From Bauldia sp. (GTDB taxonomy: Bacteria; Pseudomonadota; Alphaproteobacteria; Rhizobiales; Kaistiaceae): a DNA stretch of 64,000 nt. Every line of letters begins with the position of its first letter. The first letter of the stretch is position 1. The DNA is taken from contig JALHRF010000003.1 in assembly GCA_022841545.1 (NCBI GenBank), positions 1 to 64,000 of the forward strand, written 5' to 3'. The position numbers were made by a program, and so were the translations under genes. Positions 1 to 11,620 of this stretch are shown here, piece by piece. The notes under the pieces are model-generated. The model saw only the letters and a program-made list of their open reading frames with translations, did no database searches and was not told the origin of the DNA.

Positions 1-39
1 CGACCAGCCCCCCATGAGTACGGCGACGTGCTTCGACAA
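1..39 (-). CDS. ddl: D-alanine--D-alanine ligase, N-terminal fragment (TTG start, runs off window)
   Basis: Reverse complement of 1-39 reads (L)SKHVAVLMGGWS, the typical Ddl N-terminus, preceded by a GGGAGGGG ribosome-binding site; position in the dcw cluster after murB. Confidence 0.8.
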   Translation of the reverse strand, partial: MSKHVAVLMGGWS

Positions 40-130
40 GACCCCTCCCCTCCGCTGATTCGCGGCGGTTCGGAGCCGACTATGGGCGGCAAATGGTTAA
101 CGAGAATTAACCACGCGGGCCGCGGAGCGC

Positions 131-523
131 CTAAATCGCGCGGCGGACGTCGGTGTGGGCGAAGTCGGCGCCCTTGAAGAGGAGCGGCTCGGCCTTGTCC
201 TTGGCCAGCGCATACGCAAGACAATCGCCGAAGTTGAGCTGCGCCGGGTGGCCGCTGCCCTTGCCGAAATCGCGATAGGCCTCGCGGGCGATCTTCGCTT
301 GACGCTCTGTGACGGGCTCGATGATGATGCCGGCTTCGACGAGGAGATCATCCAAGCGCCGCGACAAGGCAGGGTTTCGTCTGCCGTCGAGGACCACGCC
401 GAGTTCGAGATAGCTACCCGCCGACAGGCGCAAGGCGTCCGCTTCCTCAATGGCTCTGGCGAGCGTCAGCGCGTCGGCCTCCTTGAGAAGAATCGCGACG
501 ACCGCGGAAGTGTCGACAATCAT
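131..523 (-). CDS. vapC: PIN-domain toxin, VapC family
   Basis: [13 protein letters not shown] start, conserved acidic residues, [11 protein letters not shown] motif; ATGA overlap with upstream antitoxin. Confidence 0.85.
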   Translation of the reverse strand: MIVDTSAVVAILLKEADALTLARAIEEADALRLSAGSYLELGVVLDGRRNPALSRRLDDLLVEAGIIIEPVTERQAKIAREAYRDFGKGSGHPAQLNFGDCLAYALAKDKAEPLLFKGADFAHTDVRRAI

Positions 524-774
524 TTCGGCAGGCCGGTGTCCCGATCGTAGAGACCATTCTCCCCGTACATGGCCTCATCCATGTCGAAATCCTTCATCAG
601 TGGTCCGGTCTCTGCGGCGATCGCCATCAATCGTTCCGCAAGGCCCTTCCGCTTCTCGCGGGCAAGCATCCGTTCTACGGCTTCTCCCACGACTTCCGTC
701 TGGCCCTTGCCGGTCACTTCCGCGAGTTCACGGATGAGGCTTTCGACCTTCGGGTTCTTGATGTTGACACCCAC
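520..774 (-). CDS. vapB: VapB-type antitoxin (Rv0623-like); GTG start proposed at 774
   Basis: [37 protein letters not shown]; overlaps vapC by 4 nt. Confidence 0.75.
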   Translation of the reverse strand: MGVNIKNPKVESLIRELAEVTGKGQTEVVGEAVERMLAREKRKGLAERLMAIAAETGPLMKDFDMDEAMYGENGLYDRDTGLPK

Positions 775-829
775 GACGGGGTTCCTCTCTACCGCACGGC
801 GGTAGAAATATACCCTTCGGAAGACCTCT

Positions 830-1762
830 TCAACCTTTACCGAGAAACGGCTCCACCGTTTCTCCTGCAAAGCGCCCGATCCGCTTGATTTCCCATTCGA
901 GACGGACGCCGCTGGTCGCAAGCACGCGGGCTCTCACCGTCTCGCCGAGGCGTTCGAGGTCGTGGGCGGTGGCGTTGTCGACGTTTATCAGGAAGTTGCA
1001 GTGCATCTCCGAAACCATGGCGCCGCCGATCCTGAGCCCGCGGCAGCCGGCGGCGTCGACGAGTTGCCAGGCCTTGTTGCCGGGCGGATTGGTGAAGGTC
1101 GAGCCGCCGGTCTTCTCGCGGATCGGCTGGGCAGTCTCGCGGTGATGCTCGACGGCGTCCATCTCGGCCTGAATCGCGACGCGGTCGGCGGGTGGCCCGG
1201 TGAACAGCGCCTCGGTGAAGATCAGGTCGTTCGGGGCGGCGGAGTGACGATATGTGAAGCCCATGTCGGCGAGGGAGAGCGCGTGGCGCCGGCCCTGCCG
1301 GTCGACGGCGCGTGCCTCGACCAGGCGCTCCCGCGTCTCGGTGCCGTTCGCGCCGGCGTTCATGCGGAGCGCGCCGCCGACGGTGCCGGGGATGCCGTGG
1401 AAGAAGGCAAACCCGCCGAGGCCCTCGTCGCGGGCGAAGGCGGCGAGCCGCTTGTCGGGAAGCGCGGAGCCGGCCCGTATCGCCTCCCCTTCCCGGACCG
1501 CGTGGCCGAAGCCCCTGGCCGAAAGGCGAATGACGACGCCGGGAATGCCGCCGTCGCGGACGAGGAGGTTCGACCCGACGCCGACGACATGGACGGGAAC
1601 GTCCGGATCGAGGCGCGACAGGAACAGGGCGAGGTCGTCCACGTCCGCCGGCTGGAACAAGAGCTCTGCCCGTCCGCCGACCCGAAACCAGGTGAACGGC
1701 GCGATCTCGGCGTCGGGTGTCAGGCGCCCGCGGATATCGGTGGCGTCGAGGTCGGTGGTCAC
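830..1762 (-). CDS. murB: UDP-N-acetylmuramate dehydrogenase
   Basis: FAD-binding motifs, [39 protein letters not shown]; dcw synteny. Confidence 0.95.
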   Translation of the reverse strand: MTTDLDATDIRGRLTPDAEIAPFTWFRVGGRAELLFQPADVDDLALFLSRLDPDVPVHVVGVGSNLLVRDGGIPGVVIRLSARGFGHAVREGEAIRAGSALPDKRLAAFARDEGLGGFAFFHGIPGTVGGALRMNAGANGTETRERLVEARAVDRQGRRHALSLADMGFTYRHSAAPNDLIFTEALFTGPPADRVAIQAEMDAVEHHRETAQPIREKTGGSTFTNPPGNKAWQLVDAAGCRGLRIGGAMVSEMHCNFLINVDNATAHDLERLGETVRARVLATSGVRLEWEIKRIGRFAGETVEPFLGKG

Positions 1763-2146
1763 TCAGGAATCCCGCCGCAAGCGCTCCGGCCTCTCGGGAA
1801 CCGGGCCGAACTCGTCAATCATGCGCGCGACCCTGATATCCAGCTGATCGAGATCGTCCGTGTAGATACGCCGCAACAAGCGCAGGTTCACGCGGTGATC
1901 AGCGTGTCGCAGTTGGTTCCCCAAGTCGATGATCTGGCGCCACGGCACATCCCGATAGCTGCTGCACCATTCTTCAGGGAGATGCCTGGCCGCCTCGCAG
2001 ACGACCTGAAAGCAACGCTCCAAGGCAGCGCGAACTTTCCAGTCGGCTTCGACGTCCTCGAAGGATCGGTCGTCGGGCAATTCCCGTATCCGCGCAATGC
2101 CCTGGTGGATATCGTCGAGGCGCCAAAGCGCGCGATAGTCGGTCAT
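1763..2146 (-). CDS. HepT-like (DUF86) toxin-family protein
   Basis: DVPWRQIIDLGNQLRHADHRVN HepT-like core; 1-nt TGATG overlap with the upstream nucleotidyltransferase gene. Confidence 0.8.
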   Translation of the reverse strand: MTDYRALWRLDDIHQGIARIRELPDDRSFEDVEADWKVRAALERCFQVVCEAARHLPEEWCSSYRDVPWRQIIDLGNQLRHADHRVNLRLLRRIYTDDLDQLDIRVARMIDEFGPVPERPERLRRDS

Positions 2147-2475
2147 CAGAATATTCGAACTGCATCAGCATCGAGGAACGATCGGAACCGGGCATCGAGC
2201 CCGCTCCGCTCGAACATGTCCGCCGGCAGGCCAATATCGTCCTCAACGATGTGCTTCACGCCCATAAGGTCGAGGAGCGAGAACTTCCGCGTCTCGTCGA
2301 TCTCGACCATAAGGTCTATGTCGCTGTCTGGCCGATTATCGCTGCGAGCGCGCGAGCCGATCATCCACATCCGGGTAATGCCCGCCCGTTCGAATGCCGG
2401 CCGCAGCGCTTTCAGCCGTGCGAGCAGCGGATCGCGGGAGACGTCGGGCGCAAGCAAGGCGGAGGTGCATTCCAT
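2146..2475 (-). CDS. MntA-like minimal nucleotidyltransferase antitoxin
   Basis: GSRARSDNRPDSDIDLMVEID nucleotidyltransferase motif; adjacent to HepT-like gene. Confidence 0.85.
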   Translation of the reverse strand: MECTSALLAPDVSRDPLLARLKALRPAFERAGITRMWMIGSRARSDNRPDSDIDLMVEIDETRKFSLLDLMGVKHIVEDDIGLPADMFERSGLDARFRSFLDADAVRIF

Positions 2476-2499
2476 GGCGCGATTGTAGGACGCGCTGTC

Positions 2500-3900
2500 C
2501 TATTTCGCCAGTTCCCCCGGCAGCGCATAGGCCCAGGCGCTGATCGAGCCGGCGCCAAGGCAGACGACCGTATCGCCGGGGCGGACCGTCTCCCTGACCA
2601 TGCCGGCCAGCGCGTCGCGATCGGGCAGCGCGCGGGCATCACGATGGCCGCGGAGCCGCATCCCCTCGACCAGCGCATCGCGGTCGATGCCCTCTATCGG
2701 CGCTTCGCCGGCCGCATAGACGGGGGCGACGATCACGGTGTCGGCGTCGTTGAAGCAGGTGCAGAATCCATCGAACAGGTCACGGAGCCGGGTGTAGCGA
2801 TGGGGCTGGACGACGGCCACGATCCGTCCGTCGCCGGCGACCGAGCGGGCGGCCTTGAGGACAGCGGCGATCTCGACCGGGTGGTGACCGTAATCGTCGA
2901 AGACGTCGACCCCGTTCCACGAGCCGGTGAGGGTGAAACGGCGCTTGACGCCGCCGAACCCGGCGAGCCCGGCGCGGATCGCCGCCTCGCCGATACCGAG
3001 GTGGTGGGCGATGGCGACGGCGCCGGTCGCATTCTGGGCATTGTGCTCGCCCGGGATCGACACGGTCAGATCCTCGATGGCGTGCGTCGCCCCGCTCTGG
3101 CGGTCGCGGACGAGAACCGTGAATTTCGTCAGCCGGTTCTCGACCCTGAGGTCGACCGCGCGCACCGCGGCCTGCGGGCTCATGCCATAGGTGATGATGC
3201 GGCGGTCCTCGATCCGGCCGATCAGCGACTGGACCTCCGGGTGGTCGATGCACATCGCGGCAAAACCGTAGAAGGGCACGTTCTCGACGAACTGGCGGAA
3301 GGCGTCGCGGACCTTCTCGAAGCTGCCGTAATGGTCGAGATGCTCGGGGTCGATATTGGTGACCAGCGCCACGTCGATCGGCAGCCGGACGAAGGTGCCG
3401 TCGGACTCGTCCGCCTCGACCACCATCCAGTCGGAGGCGCCCATGCGCGCATTGGTGCCGTAGGCGTTGATGATGCCGCCATTGATCACCGTCGGATCGA
3501 AGCCGCCGGCATCGAGGAGGGCGGCCACGATCGAGGTGGTGGTGGTCTTGCCGTGCGTGCCGGCAATCGCAATCGCCTGCTTGAGCCGCATCAGCTCGCC
3601 AAGCATCTCGGCGCGCCTCACCACCGGGAGCAGGCGATCGCGCGCCAGCCTGAGTTCGGAGTTGTCACGCTTGATCGCGGAGGAAACGACGATCACCTGG
3701 GCGTCGCCGAGGTTGGCGGCATCGTGGCCGATCATGACGTCGATGCCGAGGGCGCGGAGCCGCTGAACGTTGGCGCTATCCGCCACGTCCGAGCCCTGCA
3801 CCTTGTAGCCGAGATTGACCAGCACCTCGGCGATGCCGCTCATGCCGATGCCGCCGATGCCGACGAAATGCACCGGTCCGATGTCCCGCGACATCTTCAT
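2500..3900 (-). CDS. murC: UDP-N-acetylmuramate--L-alanine ligase
   Basis: [27 protein letters not shown] and [14 protein letters not shown] at 3900 overlaps murG stop (ATGA), so the longer 2500-4347 ORF is over-extended. Confidence 0.95.
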   Translation of the reverse strand: MKMSRDIGPVHFVGIGGIGMSGIAEVLVNLGYKVQGSDVADSANVQRLRALGIDVMIGHDAANLGDAQVIVVSSAIKRDNSELRLARDRLLPVVRRAEMLGELMRLKQAIAIAGTHGKTTTTSIVAALLDAGGFDPTVINGGIINAYGTNARMGASDWMVVEADESDGTFVRLPIDVALVTNIDPEHLDHYGSFEKVRDAFRQFVENVPFYGFAAMCIDHPEVQSLIGRIEDRRIITYGMSPQAAVRAVDLRVENRLTKFTVLVRDRQSGATHAIEDLTVSIPGEHNAQNATGAVAIAHHLGIGEAAIRAGLAGFGGVKRRFTLTGSWNGVDVFDDYGHHPVEIAAVLKAARSVAGDGRIVAVVQPHRYTRLRDLFDGFCTCFNDADTVIVAPVYAAGEAPIEGIDRDALVEGMRLRGHRDARALPDRDALAGMVRETVRPGDTVVCLGAGSISAWAYALPGELAK

Positions 3901-5027
3901 GCCGAGGCGCCTCCCTTGAATGGCTTGCGTTCCGCGACCGTCTCGACCAGGTCGGCCAGCTTGTCGGCGGCGTAGGGCCGGCCGATCAGCAACGCCGCCG
4001 CGGCGGAATCCGCGAGCCGCCTTGGATTGGCGATGAGCTCGGCCAGATCGTGCGCGAGCCGGCCAGGGTTCATGTCGCGCTGCTCGACCATCCATCCGCC
4101 ACCTGCCCGCGCCAATACCTCGGCGTTGGCCTTCTGGTCCTGGTCGAGGGCATTGGGCAGCGGCACCATGATCGCCGGCCGGCCGATGACGCAGAGCTCG
4201 GCGACGGTCGAGGCACCGGAACGGCTGACGACGAGATGCGAGGCGGCGATCCGCGCCGGCATGTCGTCGAAGAACGGGCGGAGGTCGGCCTCGACCTCCA
4301 TCCCTGCATAGGCATCCCGGACGCGATCGATGTCCTCGGCGCGGCACTGCTGCGTCACCCGGACCAGGCCGCGGATGTCGGCTGGCAGCGCCGCGATCGC
4401 CGGCGGCACGAGGTCCGACATGAAGCGCGCGCCCTGGCTGCCGCCGAAGACGAGGAGATCGAACGGCTGGTGCGCGCTCCGCACCGGATACGGCGTGGCG
4501 GCCGCCCGCAGCACCGACTCGCGCACCGGGCTGCCGGTCTCCACGGTCTTGGCCACGAACATCTCGGCGCCCCTCACGTTCGGGAAGCCGGTGGCGATGG
4601 CGGTGACGCGGCTCGCCAGGAACTTGTTGGCTCGGCCGATCACGGCGTTCTGGTCGTGGATGACGGTGGGGACGCGCGCCCGCGCCGCCGCGAGAATCGG
4701 CGGCACGGTCGGGTAGCCGCCGAAGCCGACGGCAATTTGCGGCCTGATGGCGGCAACCACCCGGCGCGCCTGGAGGTAACCGCGCATGAGGTCGCGGAGC
4801 GCCCTGGCGAAGGCGACCGGATCCCTGCCGAAGGTGCCCGACGGGATGATGTGGGTCTCGGCCGCGGGAAAGTCGCGCGCATAGGAATTGACGCGGTGGT
4901 CGGTGGCCAGATGCACCGTCCAGCCGCGCCGCTTGAGCACTGCGGCTAGCGCCTCGGCCGGGAAGAGATGGCCGCCGGTGCCGCCGGCGGAGAGGAGAAC
5001 GATCCCAGGCATTCCGTCTCCGATCAA
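3897..5027 (-). CDS. murG: UDP-GlcNAc undecaprenyl-PP-MurNAc-pentapeptide transferase
   Basis: [18 protein letters not shown] and VFGGSQGA motifs; synteny. Confidence 0.95.
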   Translation of the reverse strand: MIGDGMPGIVLLSAGGTGGHLFPAEALAAVLKRRGWTVHLATDHRVNSYARDFPAAETHIIPSGTFGRDPVAFARALRDLMRGYLQARRVVAAIRPQIAVGFGGYPTVPPILAAARARVPTVIHDQNAVIGRANKFLASRVTAIATGFPNVRGAEMFVAKTVETGSPVRESVLRAAATPYPVRSAHQPFDLLVFGGSQGARFMSDLVPPAIAALPADIRGLVRVTQQCRAEDIDRVRDAYAGMEVEADLRPFFDDMPARIAASHLVVSRSGASTVAELCVIGRPAIMVPLPNALDQDQKANAEVLARAGGGWMVEQRDMNPGRLAHDLAELIANPRRLADSAAAALLIGRPYAADKLADLVETVAERKPFKGGASA

Positions 5028-6181
5028 GCCGCGCTTGGCGCCGGCTCGCGCCGGATCACGCTCCGCGTGACGCGCTGCGGCTCGGGGCGGCGGCGGGTGA
5101 GCGCGAGGATCAGCCCCATGCCGAAGGCGACCGCGATCATAGACGAGCCGCCATAGGAGATGAATGGCAGGGTCATCCCCTTGGCCGGGAGGATGCTGAG
5201 ATTGACGCCCATGTTGATCACCGACTGGACGCCGAAGAGGACGACGAGGCCAGCGGCGGCCAGCCGGGTGAAGGCCTCCTCGCTCCTGAGGCTATTGGAG
5301 AGACCGCGAATGACCACGAAGGCGAAGACCAGCACAAGTGCGATGCAGATGACAATGCCGAACTCCTCCGCCGCGACGGCGAAGATGAAGTCGGTATGGG
5401 CGTCGGGGAGGATGCGCTTGACCGTCCCCTCGCCGGGGCCGCGGCCCAGCCACCCGCCGCTCATGATCGACTCCATCGCCGTGTCGACCTGGAATGTGTC
5501 GCCGGAGCCGGGCGAGAGGAAGCGGTCGATGCGGCCGGCGACGTGCGGCAGGAGCGTATAGGCAGCGAAGATGCCACCGATAGCGGCCAACCCGAGCGCC
5601 ACGATCCACAGCCATGGCAGGCCGGCCATGAAGAACAGGGCGCCCCAGGCGACCGCGATCAGCATGGTCTGGCCGAAGTCGGGCTCGGCGACGAGGAGCG
5701 CGACGACGATGGCGAGGAGGATGAGGGCGAAGACATTGCCCGGGATGTCGGTGCGGCGCGAATTCTCGGCGAAGAGCCAGGCGCAGATCACCACGAAGGC
5801 CGGCTTCATGAACTCCGAGGGCTGGAGCGAGAGCCCGGCGAAACTGAGCCAGCGCCGCGCCCCGTTGTTTTCGACGCCGACAAAAAGCACGGCGAGCATC
5901 AACACGAGAGAGATGCAAAGGACGATGAGCGCGGCGCGGCGCGCCAGACGCGGCGTAAGGAAGGAGGTGGCGATCATCACCGCCATGGCCGGCAGGAAGA
6001 AGGCGATGTGGCGGTTGACGAAGTGGAAGCTGTCAAAACCGAGGCGCTCGGCGACGGCCGGACTGCCGGCCAGCGAAAGCACCACGCCGCCGATCATCAG
6101 CGTGAAGACGCCGCCGAGAAGCGGCTTGTCGACGGTCCACCACCACTCGGCGAATTCGGAACGATCGGCCCGGCTGACCAT
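5024..6181 (-). CDS. ftsW: Peptidoglycan glycosyltransferase / division protein FtsW
   Basis: Polytopic SEDS protein, [19 protein letters not shown] and [10 protein letters not shown]; synteny. Confidence 0.95.
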   Translation of the reverse strand: MVSRADRSEFAEWWWTVDKPLLGGVFTLMIGGVVLSLAGSPAVAERLGFDSFHFVNRHIAFFLPAMAVMIATSFLTPRLARRAALIVLCISLVLMLAVLFVGVENNGARRWLSFAGLSLQPSEFMKPAFVVICAWLFAENSRRTDIPGNVFALILLAIVVALLVAEPDFGQTMLIAVAWGALFFMAGLPWLWIVALGLAAIGGIFAAYTLLPHVAGRIDRFLSPGSGDTFQVDTAMESIMSGGWLGRGPGEGTVKRILPDAHTDFIFAVAAEEFGIVICIALVLVFAFVVIRGLSNSLRSEEAFTRLAAAGLVVLFGVQSVINMGVNLSILPAKGMTLPFISYGGSSMIAVAFGMGLILALTRRRPEPQRVTRSVIRREPAPSAA

Positions 6182-7581
6182 CAGGCTGCCTCCTCGCGAT
6201 TCTGGACGCCATCGAGGGCGAGCGCGAGCGTGCGAAAGGCATCGCCCCGGCGCTCGAAATTCTGGAACTGGTCGTAGGACGCGCAGGCGGGCGAGAGCAG
6301 GATCACTGCCTCCGCCGCCGGATCGCCCGCCGCATCCCTGGCCGCTGCCGCGACCGCCGCGGCGAGCGTCACCGATCGCTCGACCGGGACGGACGGTGCC
6401 AGCGTCGCCGCAAACGCTTCCATCGCCTCGCCGATCAGATAGGCCCTGGCGACTTTCGGAAAATAATCGACGAGGCCGTCGATGCCGCCTTCCTTGGGCC
6501 GGCCGCCCGCGATCCAGTAGATGCGGTCGAAGCTCCGGAGCGCCTTCGCGGCGGCGTCGGCATTGGTGGCCTTGGAATCGTTGACGAAGAGGACCCGGCC
6601 GCGGCGGCCGACCTGCTCCATGCGATGCGGGAGCCCGCGGAAGCTGCGGAGGCCGGCGACGGTCGCCTCGTCGGACAGCCCGAGGAGGCGCACGGCGGCG
6701 ACCGCGGCGGCGGCGTTCTGCGCGTTGTGCTCGCCACGGAGCGACGCGATGCCGGCAAGCGAAGCGAAAGGCCGGATGGCGCCGTCGTCGGCGACATGGA
6801 GCATCGCGCCATCGGCGAACACGCCGCGCGCTAGGGGGCGCCGGGCGGAGACGCGGACGACGCTGATGCCATCCTGCTCGATGCGGTCGGCGACCGCCTG
6901 GCAGATATCGTCGTCGACCGCGACGACCGCCGTCTTCGACCCGGCCACGAGCTGCTCCTTGAGCGCGGCGTAGCGCTCCATGGCTCCGTGGCGGTCGAGG
7001 TGATCGGGCGTGACATTGAGGAGGAGGCCCACGGTCGGATCGATCGACGGCGCAAGGTCGATCTGGAACGAGGAGACCTCGACGACGTGGTATCGCCCCA
7101 TCCGCGGCGGATCGAGCGAGAGGACGGGCGTACCGATGTTGCCGCCGAGCTGGACGTCGCGCTCGGCCGTGGCGAGGATATGGGCGATCAGCGCGGTGGT
7201 GGTGGACTTGCCGTTGGTGCCGGTGATGGCGACAAACGGCGCGTCGGGCACGTTCCGCCGACGCTCGCGGCAGAAGATCTCGATGTCGCCGATGATCTCG
7301 ACGCCCGCCGCCTCGGCGCGAAGCACCGTCCAGTGCGGCTCGGGATGGGTGAGCGGGACGCCGGGGGCGAGGACGAGTGCCGCGAAATCGCGCCAGTCGG
7401 CCGCCTCGAGATCGACGATCGGGATGCCGGCGGCGGCAGCCGCCTCGCGGGTGGCGGCACTGTCGTCCCAGCCGGCGACGCTCGCCCCGCCGGCCTTGAG
7501 CGAGGCCGCGGTCGCCCGGCCGCTGCCGCCAAGACCGAAGACGGCGACGTTTCTCTGAGCGAAGCTCGAGGCCGGGATCAA
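6181..7581 (-). CDS. murD: UDP-N-acetylmuramoylalanine--D-glutamate ligase
   Basis: [45 protein letters not shown]. Confidence 0.95.
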   Translation of the reverse strand: MIPASSFAQRNVAVFGLGGSGRATAASLKAGGASVAGWDDSAATREAAAAAGIPIVDLEAADWRDFAALVLAPGVPLTHPEPHWTVLRAEAAGVEIIGDIEIFCRERRRNVPDAPFVAITGTNGKSTTTALIAHILATAERDVQLGGNIGTPVLSLDPPRMGRYHVVEVSSFQIDLAPSIDPTVGLLLNVTPDHLDRHGAMERYAALKEQLVAGSKTAVVAVDDDICQAVADRIEQDGISVVRVSARRPLARGVFADGAMLHVADDGAIRPFASLAGIASLRGEHNAQNAAAAVAAVRLLGLSDEATVAGLRSFRGLPHRMEQVGRRGRVLFVNDSKATNADAAAKALRSFDRIYWIAGGRPKEGGIDGLVDYFPKVARAYLIGEAMEAFAATLAPSVPVERSVTLAAAVAAAARDAAGDPAAEAVILLSPACASYDQFQNFERRGDAFRTLALALDGVQNREEAA

Positions 7582-7588
7582 GGCATCC

Positions 7589-8674
7589 TCACCGTATCTT
7601 CAGCGTCGCCAGGCCGATCAGCGCCAGCATGACGGCGACGATCCAGAAGCGGATGACGATCTGCGGCTCGGTCCAGCCGATCTGCTCGAAGTGATGGTGA
7701 ATCGGCGCCATCTTGAACACGCGCCGGCCGAACATCTTGAACGAAAAGACCTGGATGATGACCGACAGCGCCTCGAGCACGAACAGGCCGCCGATGATGA
7801 CGAGCACGATCTCGTGCTTGGTGGCGACCGCCACGGCGCCGAGCATGCCGCCGAGGGCGAGCGACCCGGTGTCGCCCATGAAGATCGCCGCCGGCGGCGC
7901 GTTGAACCAGAGGAAGCCGAGGCCGGCGCCGATCACCGCCCCGCAGATGACGGCCAGCTCGCCGGTGCCCTGGACGAAGTGGATCTGAAGGTAATCGGCG
8001 AAGACCGCGTTGCCGGAGAGATAGGCGATCACGCCAAAGCTCGCGGCCGCGATCATTACCGGCACGATGGCGAGACCATCGAGCCCGTCGGTGAGGTTCA
8101 CGGCATTGCCTGAACCGACGATGACGAAGGCGGCAAAGGGCACAAAGAACCAGCCGAGGTCGAGGATCACGTCCTTGAAGAAGGGAAAGGTGAGCGCCGT
8201 CGAGAGCGGCGCCTGCCCGACCCGCGCGAAGATGATGCAGGCCGCGGCCGCGATGCCGAACTCGATCGCCAGCCGGAGCTTGCCGGAGAAGCCCTTGTGG
8301 GTCTGCTTGGTGACCTTGAGGTAGTCGTCATAGAGCCCGATGAGCCCGAAGCCGAGAGTGACGAGAAGCACGACCCAGACATAGGCGCTGGAGAGATTGG
8401 CCCAAAGCAGCGTCGATACCAGGAGGCCTGAGAGAATCATCAGCCCGCCCATGGTCGGCGTGCCGACCTTGGTGACGAGGTGGCTCTGCGGCCCGTCGCT
8501 CCTGATCGGCTGGCCCTTGCCCTGGCGGATGCGAAGCGCCGCAATGATCCGCGGCCCGAACAGGAAGATGAACAGGATCGCCGTGACCGTCGCCCCGCCG
8601 GTACGGAAGGTGATGTAGCGGAAGACGTTGAGGGCCGGAATCTGGTCGCCCAGCTGGCTGAGGAGGTAGAACAT
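7589..8674 (-). CDS. mraY: Phospho-N-acetylmuramoyl-pentapeptide transferase
   Basis: [52 protein letters not shown]. Confidence 0.95.
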   Translation of the reverse strand: MFYLLSQLGDQIPALNVFRYITFRTGGATVTAILFIFLFGPRIIAALRIRQGKGQPIRSDGPQSHLVTKVGTPTMGGLMILSGLLVSTLLWANLSSAYVWVVLLVTLGFGLIGLYDDYLKVTKQTHKGFSGKLRLAIEFGIAAAACIIFARVGQAPLSTALTFPFFKDVILDLGWFFVPFAAFVIVGSGNAVNLTDGLDGLAIVPVMIAAASFGVIAYLSGNAVFADYLQIHFVQGTGELAVICGAVIGAGLGFLWFNAPPAAIFMGDTGSLALGGMLGAVAVATKHEIVLVIIGGLFVLEALSVIIQVFSFKMFGRRVFKMAPIHHHFEQIGWTEPQIVIRFWIVAVMLALIGLATLKIR

Positions 8675-10122
8675 CAGGCGAGGTCCTGCGCCGGGTCGCC
8701 GTCGGCCTCGGCAGCAAGTTCCGCCTTGAGGCTGTCGACGAGCCTCCACATCCCGCTGGCATTCGACCCCTTGACCATGATCACGTCCCCGCGCTCGATC
8801 CCCCCGGCGACCATCGGTTCGAGGTCCGCCGCGGTCTCGGCATAGCCGCCCCGGAGCGTGGCGGGCAAGACGTCATGAAGAGCGCGCATCAGCGGCCCGG
8901 CCAGAAACACGAGGTCGACCCGGGCTGCGACGAGGTCCGCGGCAAGCCCGGCGTGGAGTTCCGACGCCGCCGGCCCGAGCTCCCGCATGTCGCCGAGGAC
9001 GGCGATCCGCCGGCCTTGTTTGGCCGGCTCGGCCTGACCGAGGATGGCAATGGCGGCGCGCATCGAGGCGGGATTGGCGTTGTAGCTTTCGTCGATCAGC
9101 GTCGCCTTGCCGCCGCCCGGGACTGCGAGCCGCACCCGTTCGCCTCGCCCCTTGGGGGCGCTCATCGACCCCAGCGCCAGCGCCGCGCTGGCGAGATCGC
9201 CACCAAGGAGGGCGACCGCGGCGAGGACGGCGAGGCTGTTCTGGACGAGATGACGCCCGGGCGCGCCGAGCTTGTAGGTGACCTTCTCGCCGAGGATCTC
9301 GGCCGAGACGCAGGAGCATTCGGGCTTCAGCTTGGCGACGTCGAGCCGCGCGTCGGCGTCCCTGGCTTCGCCGAAGGTGGCGACGCGCCGCACGCCGGCC
9401 ATGCGCGCCTGGGAAATCAGGAGACCGGCGTGGGGGTTATCGGCATTGACGACCGCCACGCCGTCGGGCACGAGGCCGAGGAATATCTCGGCCTTGGCGC
9501 GGGCGATGTCCTCGATGCCTTCGAAGAACTCGAGATGCACGGGCTCGACCGTGGTGACGATCGCGACATGTGGCGCGACCAGACGGGTCAACGGCTCGAT
9601 CTCGCCGGCGTGGTTCATGCCGATCTCGAAGATGCCGAAGCGGGCCGAAGCCGGCATGCGGGCGAGAGTGAGCGGCACGCCCCAGTGGTTGTTGAAGGAG
9701 GCCGGGGAGTAGTGGACCTCGCCTTCCGGCGCGAGCGCGCGGGCGAGCATCTCCTTGGTGCCGGTCTTCCCGACGCTGCCGGTGACGGCCGCGACCCGCG
9801 CCACGCTCCGCGCCCGCGATGCGCGGGCGAGCTTCTCCAGCGCGCCGAGCACATCGTCGACGACCACCAGCGAGCCGCTGACCTTGCCGAGCGACGACAG
9901 CCGCGCCTCGGAGACCACCGCCGTCGCCGCGCCCGCGGAGAGCGCACGGCCCGCGAAATCGTGGCCGTCGAAGGTGTCGCCGCGGATGGCGAAGAAGGCC
10001 TCGCCGGGGAGGATGGTCCGGCTGTCGATCGAGATACCGCCGATTGCGGGCGGATGGGCGCCGATCGGCCGGCCCTTCATCGCGCTGACCATGTCGTCGA
10101 AGGTCCAGAGGGGGTCGCTCAC
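8674..10122 (-). CDS. murF: UDP-MurNAc-tripeptide--D-Ala-D-Ala ligase (GTG start)
   Basis: [39 protein letters not shown]; overlaps murE stop. Confidence 0.93.
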   Translation of the reverse strand: MSDPLWTFDDMVSAMKGRPIGAHPPAIGGISIDSRTILPGEAFFAIRGDTFDGHDFAGRALSAGAATAVVSEARLSSLGKVSGSLVVVDDVLGALEKLARASRARSVARVAAVTGSVGKTGTKEMLARALAPEGEVHYSPASFNNHWGVPLTLARMPASARFGIFEIGMNHAGEIEPLTRLVAPHVAIVTTVEPVHLEFFEGIEDIARAKAEIFLGLVPDGVAVVNADNPHAGLLISQARMAGVRRVATFGEARDADARLDVAKLKPECSCVSAEILGEKVTYKLGAPGRHLVQNSLAVLAAVALLGGDLASAALALGSMSAPKGRGERVRLAVPGGGKATLIDESYNANPASMRAAIAILGQAEPAKQGRRIAVLGDMRELGPAASELHAGLAADLVAARVDLVFLAGPLMRALHDVLPATLRGGYAETAADLEPMVAGGIERGDVIMVKGSNASGMWRLVDSLKAELAAEADGDPAQDLA

Positions 10123-11579
10123 GCCGCCACCTCCGCGGCAAGCGCCGCGAGCGCCGCCTGATGGTCTGAGAAGGGCAGCACCGTGTCGCCGGTGATCTGG
10201 CCGGTCTCGTGGCCCTTGCCGGCGATGCAAAGCACGTCGCCGGGCGCGAGCGTGGCGACGGCTCGCAGAATCGCCTCGCGCCGGTCGCCGATCTCGATCC
10301 CGTGGGGCGCCGCCGCCAGAATCGCGGCCCGGATCGCGGCGGGAACCTCGCTCCGCGGGTTGTCGTCGGTGACGATCACCACGTCGGCATTGTCCGCCGC
10401 GGCCTTGCCCATCAGCGGCCGCTTGCCGGGATCGCGGTCGCCTCCGGCGCCGAAGACCACCACAAGGCGGCCCGCGGCGAGCGGCCGGAGCGCCTGGAGC
10501 ATGCTCGCCAACGCCTCGGGCTTGTGGGCGTAGTCCACGAAGACGAGCGCGCCGTTCGCTTTCCGCCCGACCAGCTCGAGCCGTCCGGGCGCGCCGCGGA
10601 GGGCGCCAAGTGCGGCAAAGGCGGCGTCTTCGTCCACGCCGGCCGCGATCGCGAGTCCGGCAGCCACCAATGCGTTCGACGCCTGGAACGAGCCGGCCAG
10701 CGGCAGCACGATGTCGCGCCGCTTGCCGAAGGCCTCGATTCGAAGCCGCTGCTCGAAGCCGGACGCGACGATCTCATCGATGCGGATCTCGCGGCCCTTC
10801 CGCCCAACCCGCATCAAATCGACGCCGCGCCGCCGCGCCACGCTCTCCACGTCTTCCGAACGCGCCCCGTCCATGTCCACCACCGCCACGCCGCTCTTCG
10901 GCAGGATGACGGTGAACAGCCTGAGCTTCGCGGCGAGATAGTGTTCGACGTCGGGATGGTAGTCCATGTGGTCGCGGCCGAGATTGGTGAACCCCGCGGC
11001 GCCGATGCGGATGCCGTCGAGCCGCCGCTGGTCGAGCCCGTGGCTCGACGCCTCGAGCGCGGCGTGGGTGACGCCCTCCCGCGCCAGGCGGTCGAGCGCC
11101 TCGTGGAGCGCCACCGGATCGGGGGTGGTCAGGCTGCCATAGGTGCTCCACCGCCGGCTGACGACGCCGATCGTCCCCATGCTCGCCGCCTCAGCGCCGG
11201 CATGGGCGCAGATCTCGCGGAAGAAGGCGGCGACGGAGGTCTTGCCCGCCGTGCCGGTGACCGCGACGAGATGTTCCGGCTGACGCGGATAGAGCCGGGC
11301 CGCCGCCAGCGACAAGGCCCGCCGCGGGTCGTCCGCGCGGAGCACAGCGACGCCCGGGGGCGCTTCGATCGCCGCGTTTGCGCCGGCGAGCACCGCCACC
11401 GCGCCGTTCGCAGTCGCCGGGCCGACGAAACGGCCGCCATCGGTGGTGGAGCCAGGCAAAGCGGCGAACAGGAAGCCGGGCGCGACCGCGCGGCTGTCGG
11501 CGGTGATGCCCTTGATGTCGATCGCCCCGGCGGTTTCCGGGAGCGTCACGTCGTCGGCGACGAGGTCCCGGAGTAGCAT
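10119..11579 (-). CDS. murE: UDP-MurNAc-L-Ala-D-Glu--2,6-diaminopimelate ligase
   Basis: AVTGTAGKTSVAAFFREI and DNPRSE meso-DAP motif. Confidence 0.95.
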   Translation of the reverse strand: MLLRDLVADDVTLPETAGAIDIKGITADSRAVAPGFLFAALPGSTTDGGRFVGPATANGAVAVLAGANAAIEAPPGVAVLRADDPRRALSLAAARLYPRQPEHLVAVTGTAGKTSVAAFFREICAHAGAEAASMGTIGVVSRRWSTYGSLTTPDPVALHEALDRLAREGVTHAALEASSHGLDQRRLDGIRIGAAGFTNLGRDHMDYHPDVEHYLAAKLRLFTVILPKSGVAVVDMDGARSEDVESVARRRGVDLMRVGRKGREIRIDEIVASGFEQRLRIEAFGKRRDIVLPLAGSFQASNALVAAGLAIAAGVDEDAAFAALGALRGAPGRLELVGRKANGALVFVDYAHKPEALASMLQALRPLAAGRLVVVFGAGGDRDPGKRPLMGKAAADNADVVIVTDDNPRSEVPAAIRAAILAAAPHGIEIGDRREAILRAVATLAPGDVLCIAGKGHETGQITGDTVLPFSDHQAALAALAAEVAA

Positions 11580-11620
11580 GTGGTGTCGGTGGGTCCGGTT
11601 GAAGGTTTCATGGGTGGCTG

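Noticed and set aside
2251-3975. 574-aa plus-strand ORF
   Set aside because: Shadow of mntA-like/murC genes
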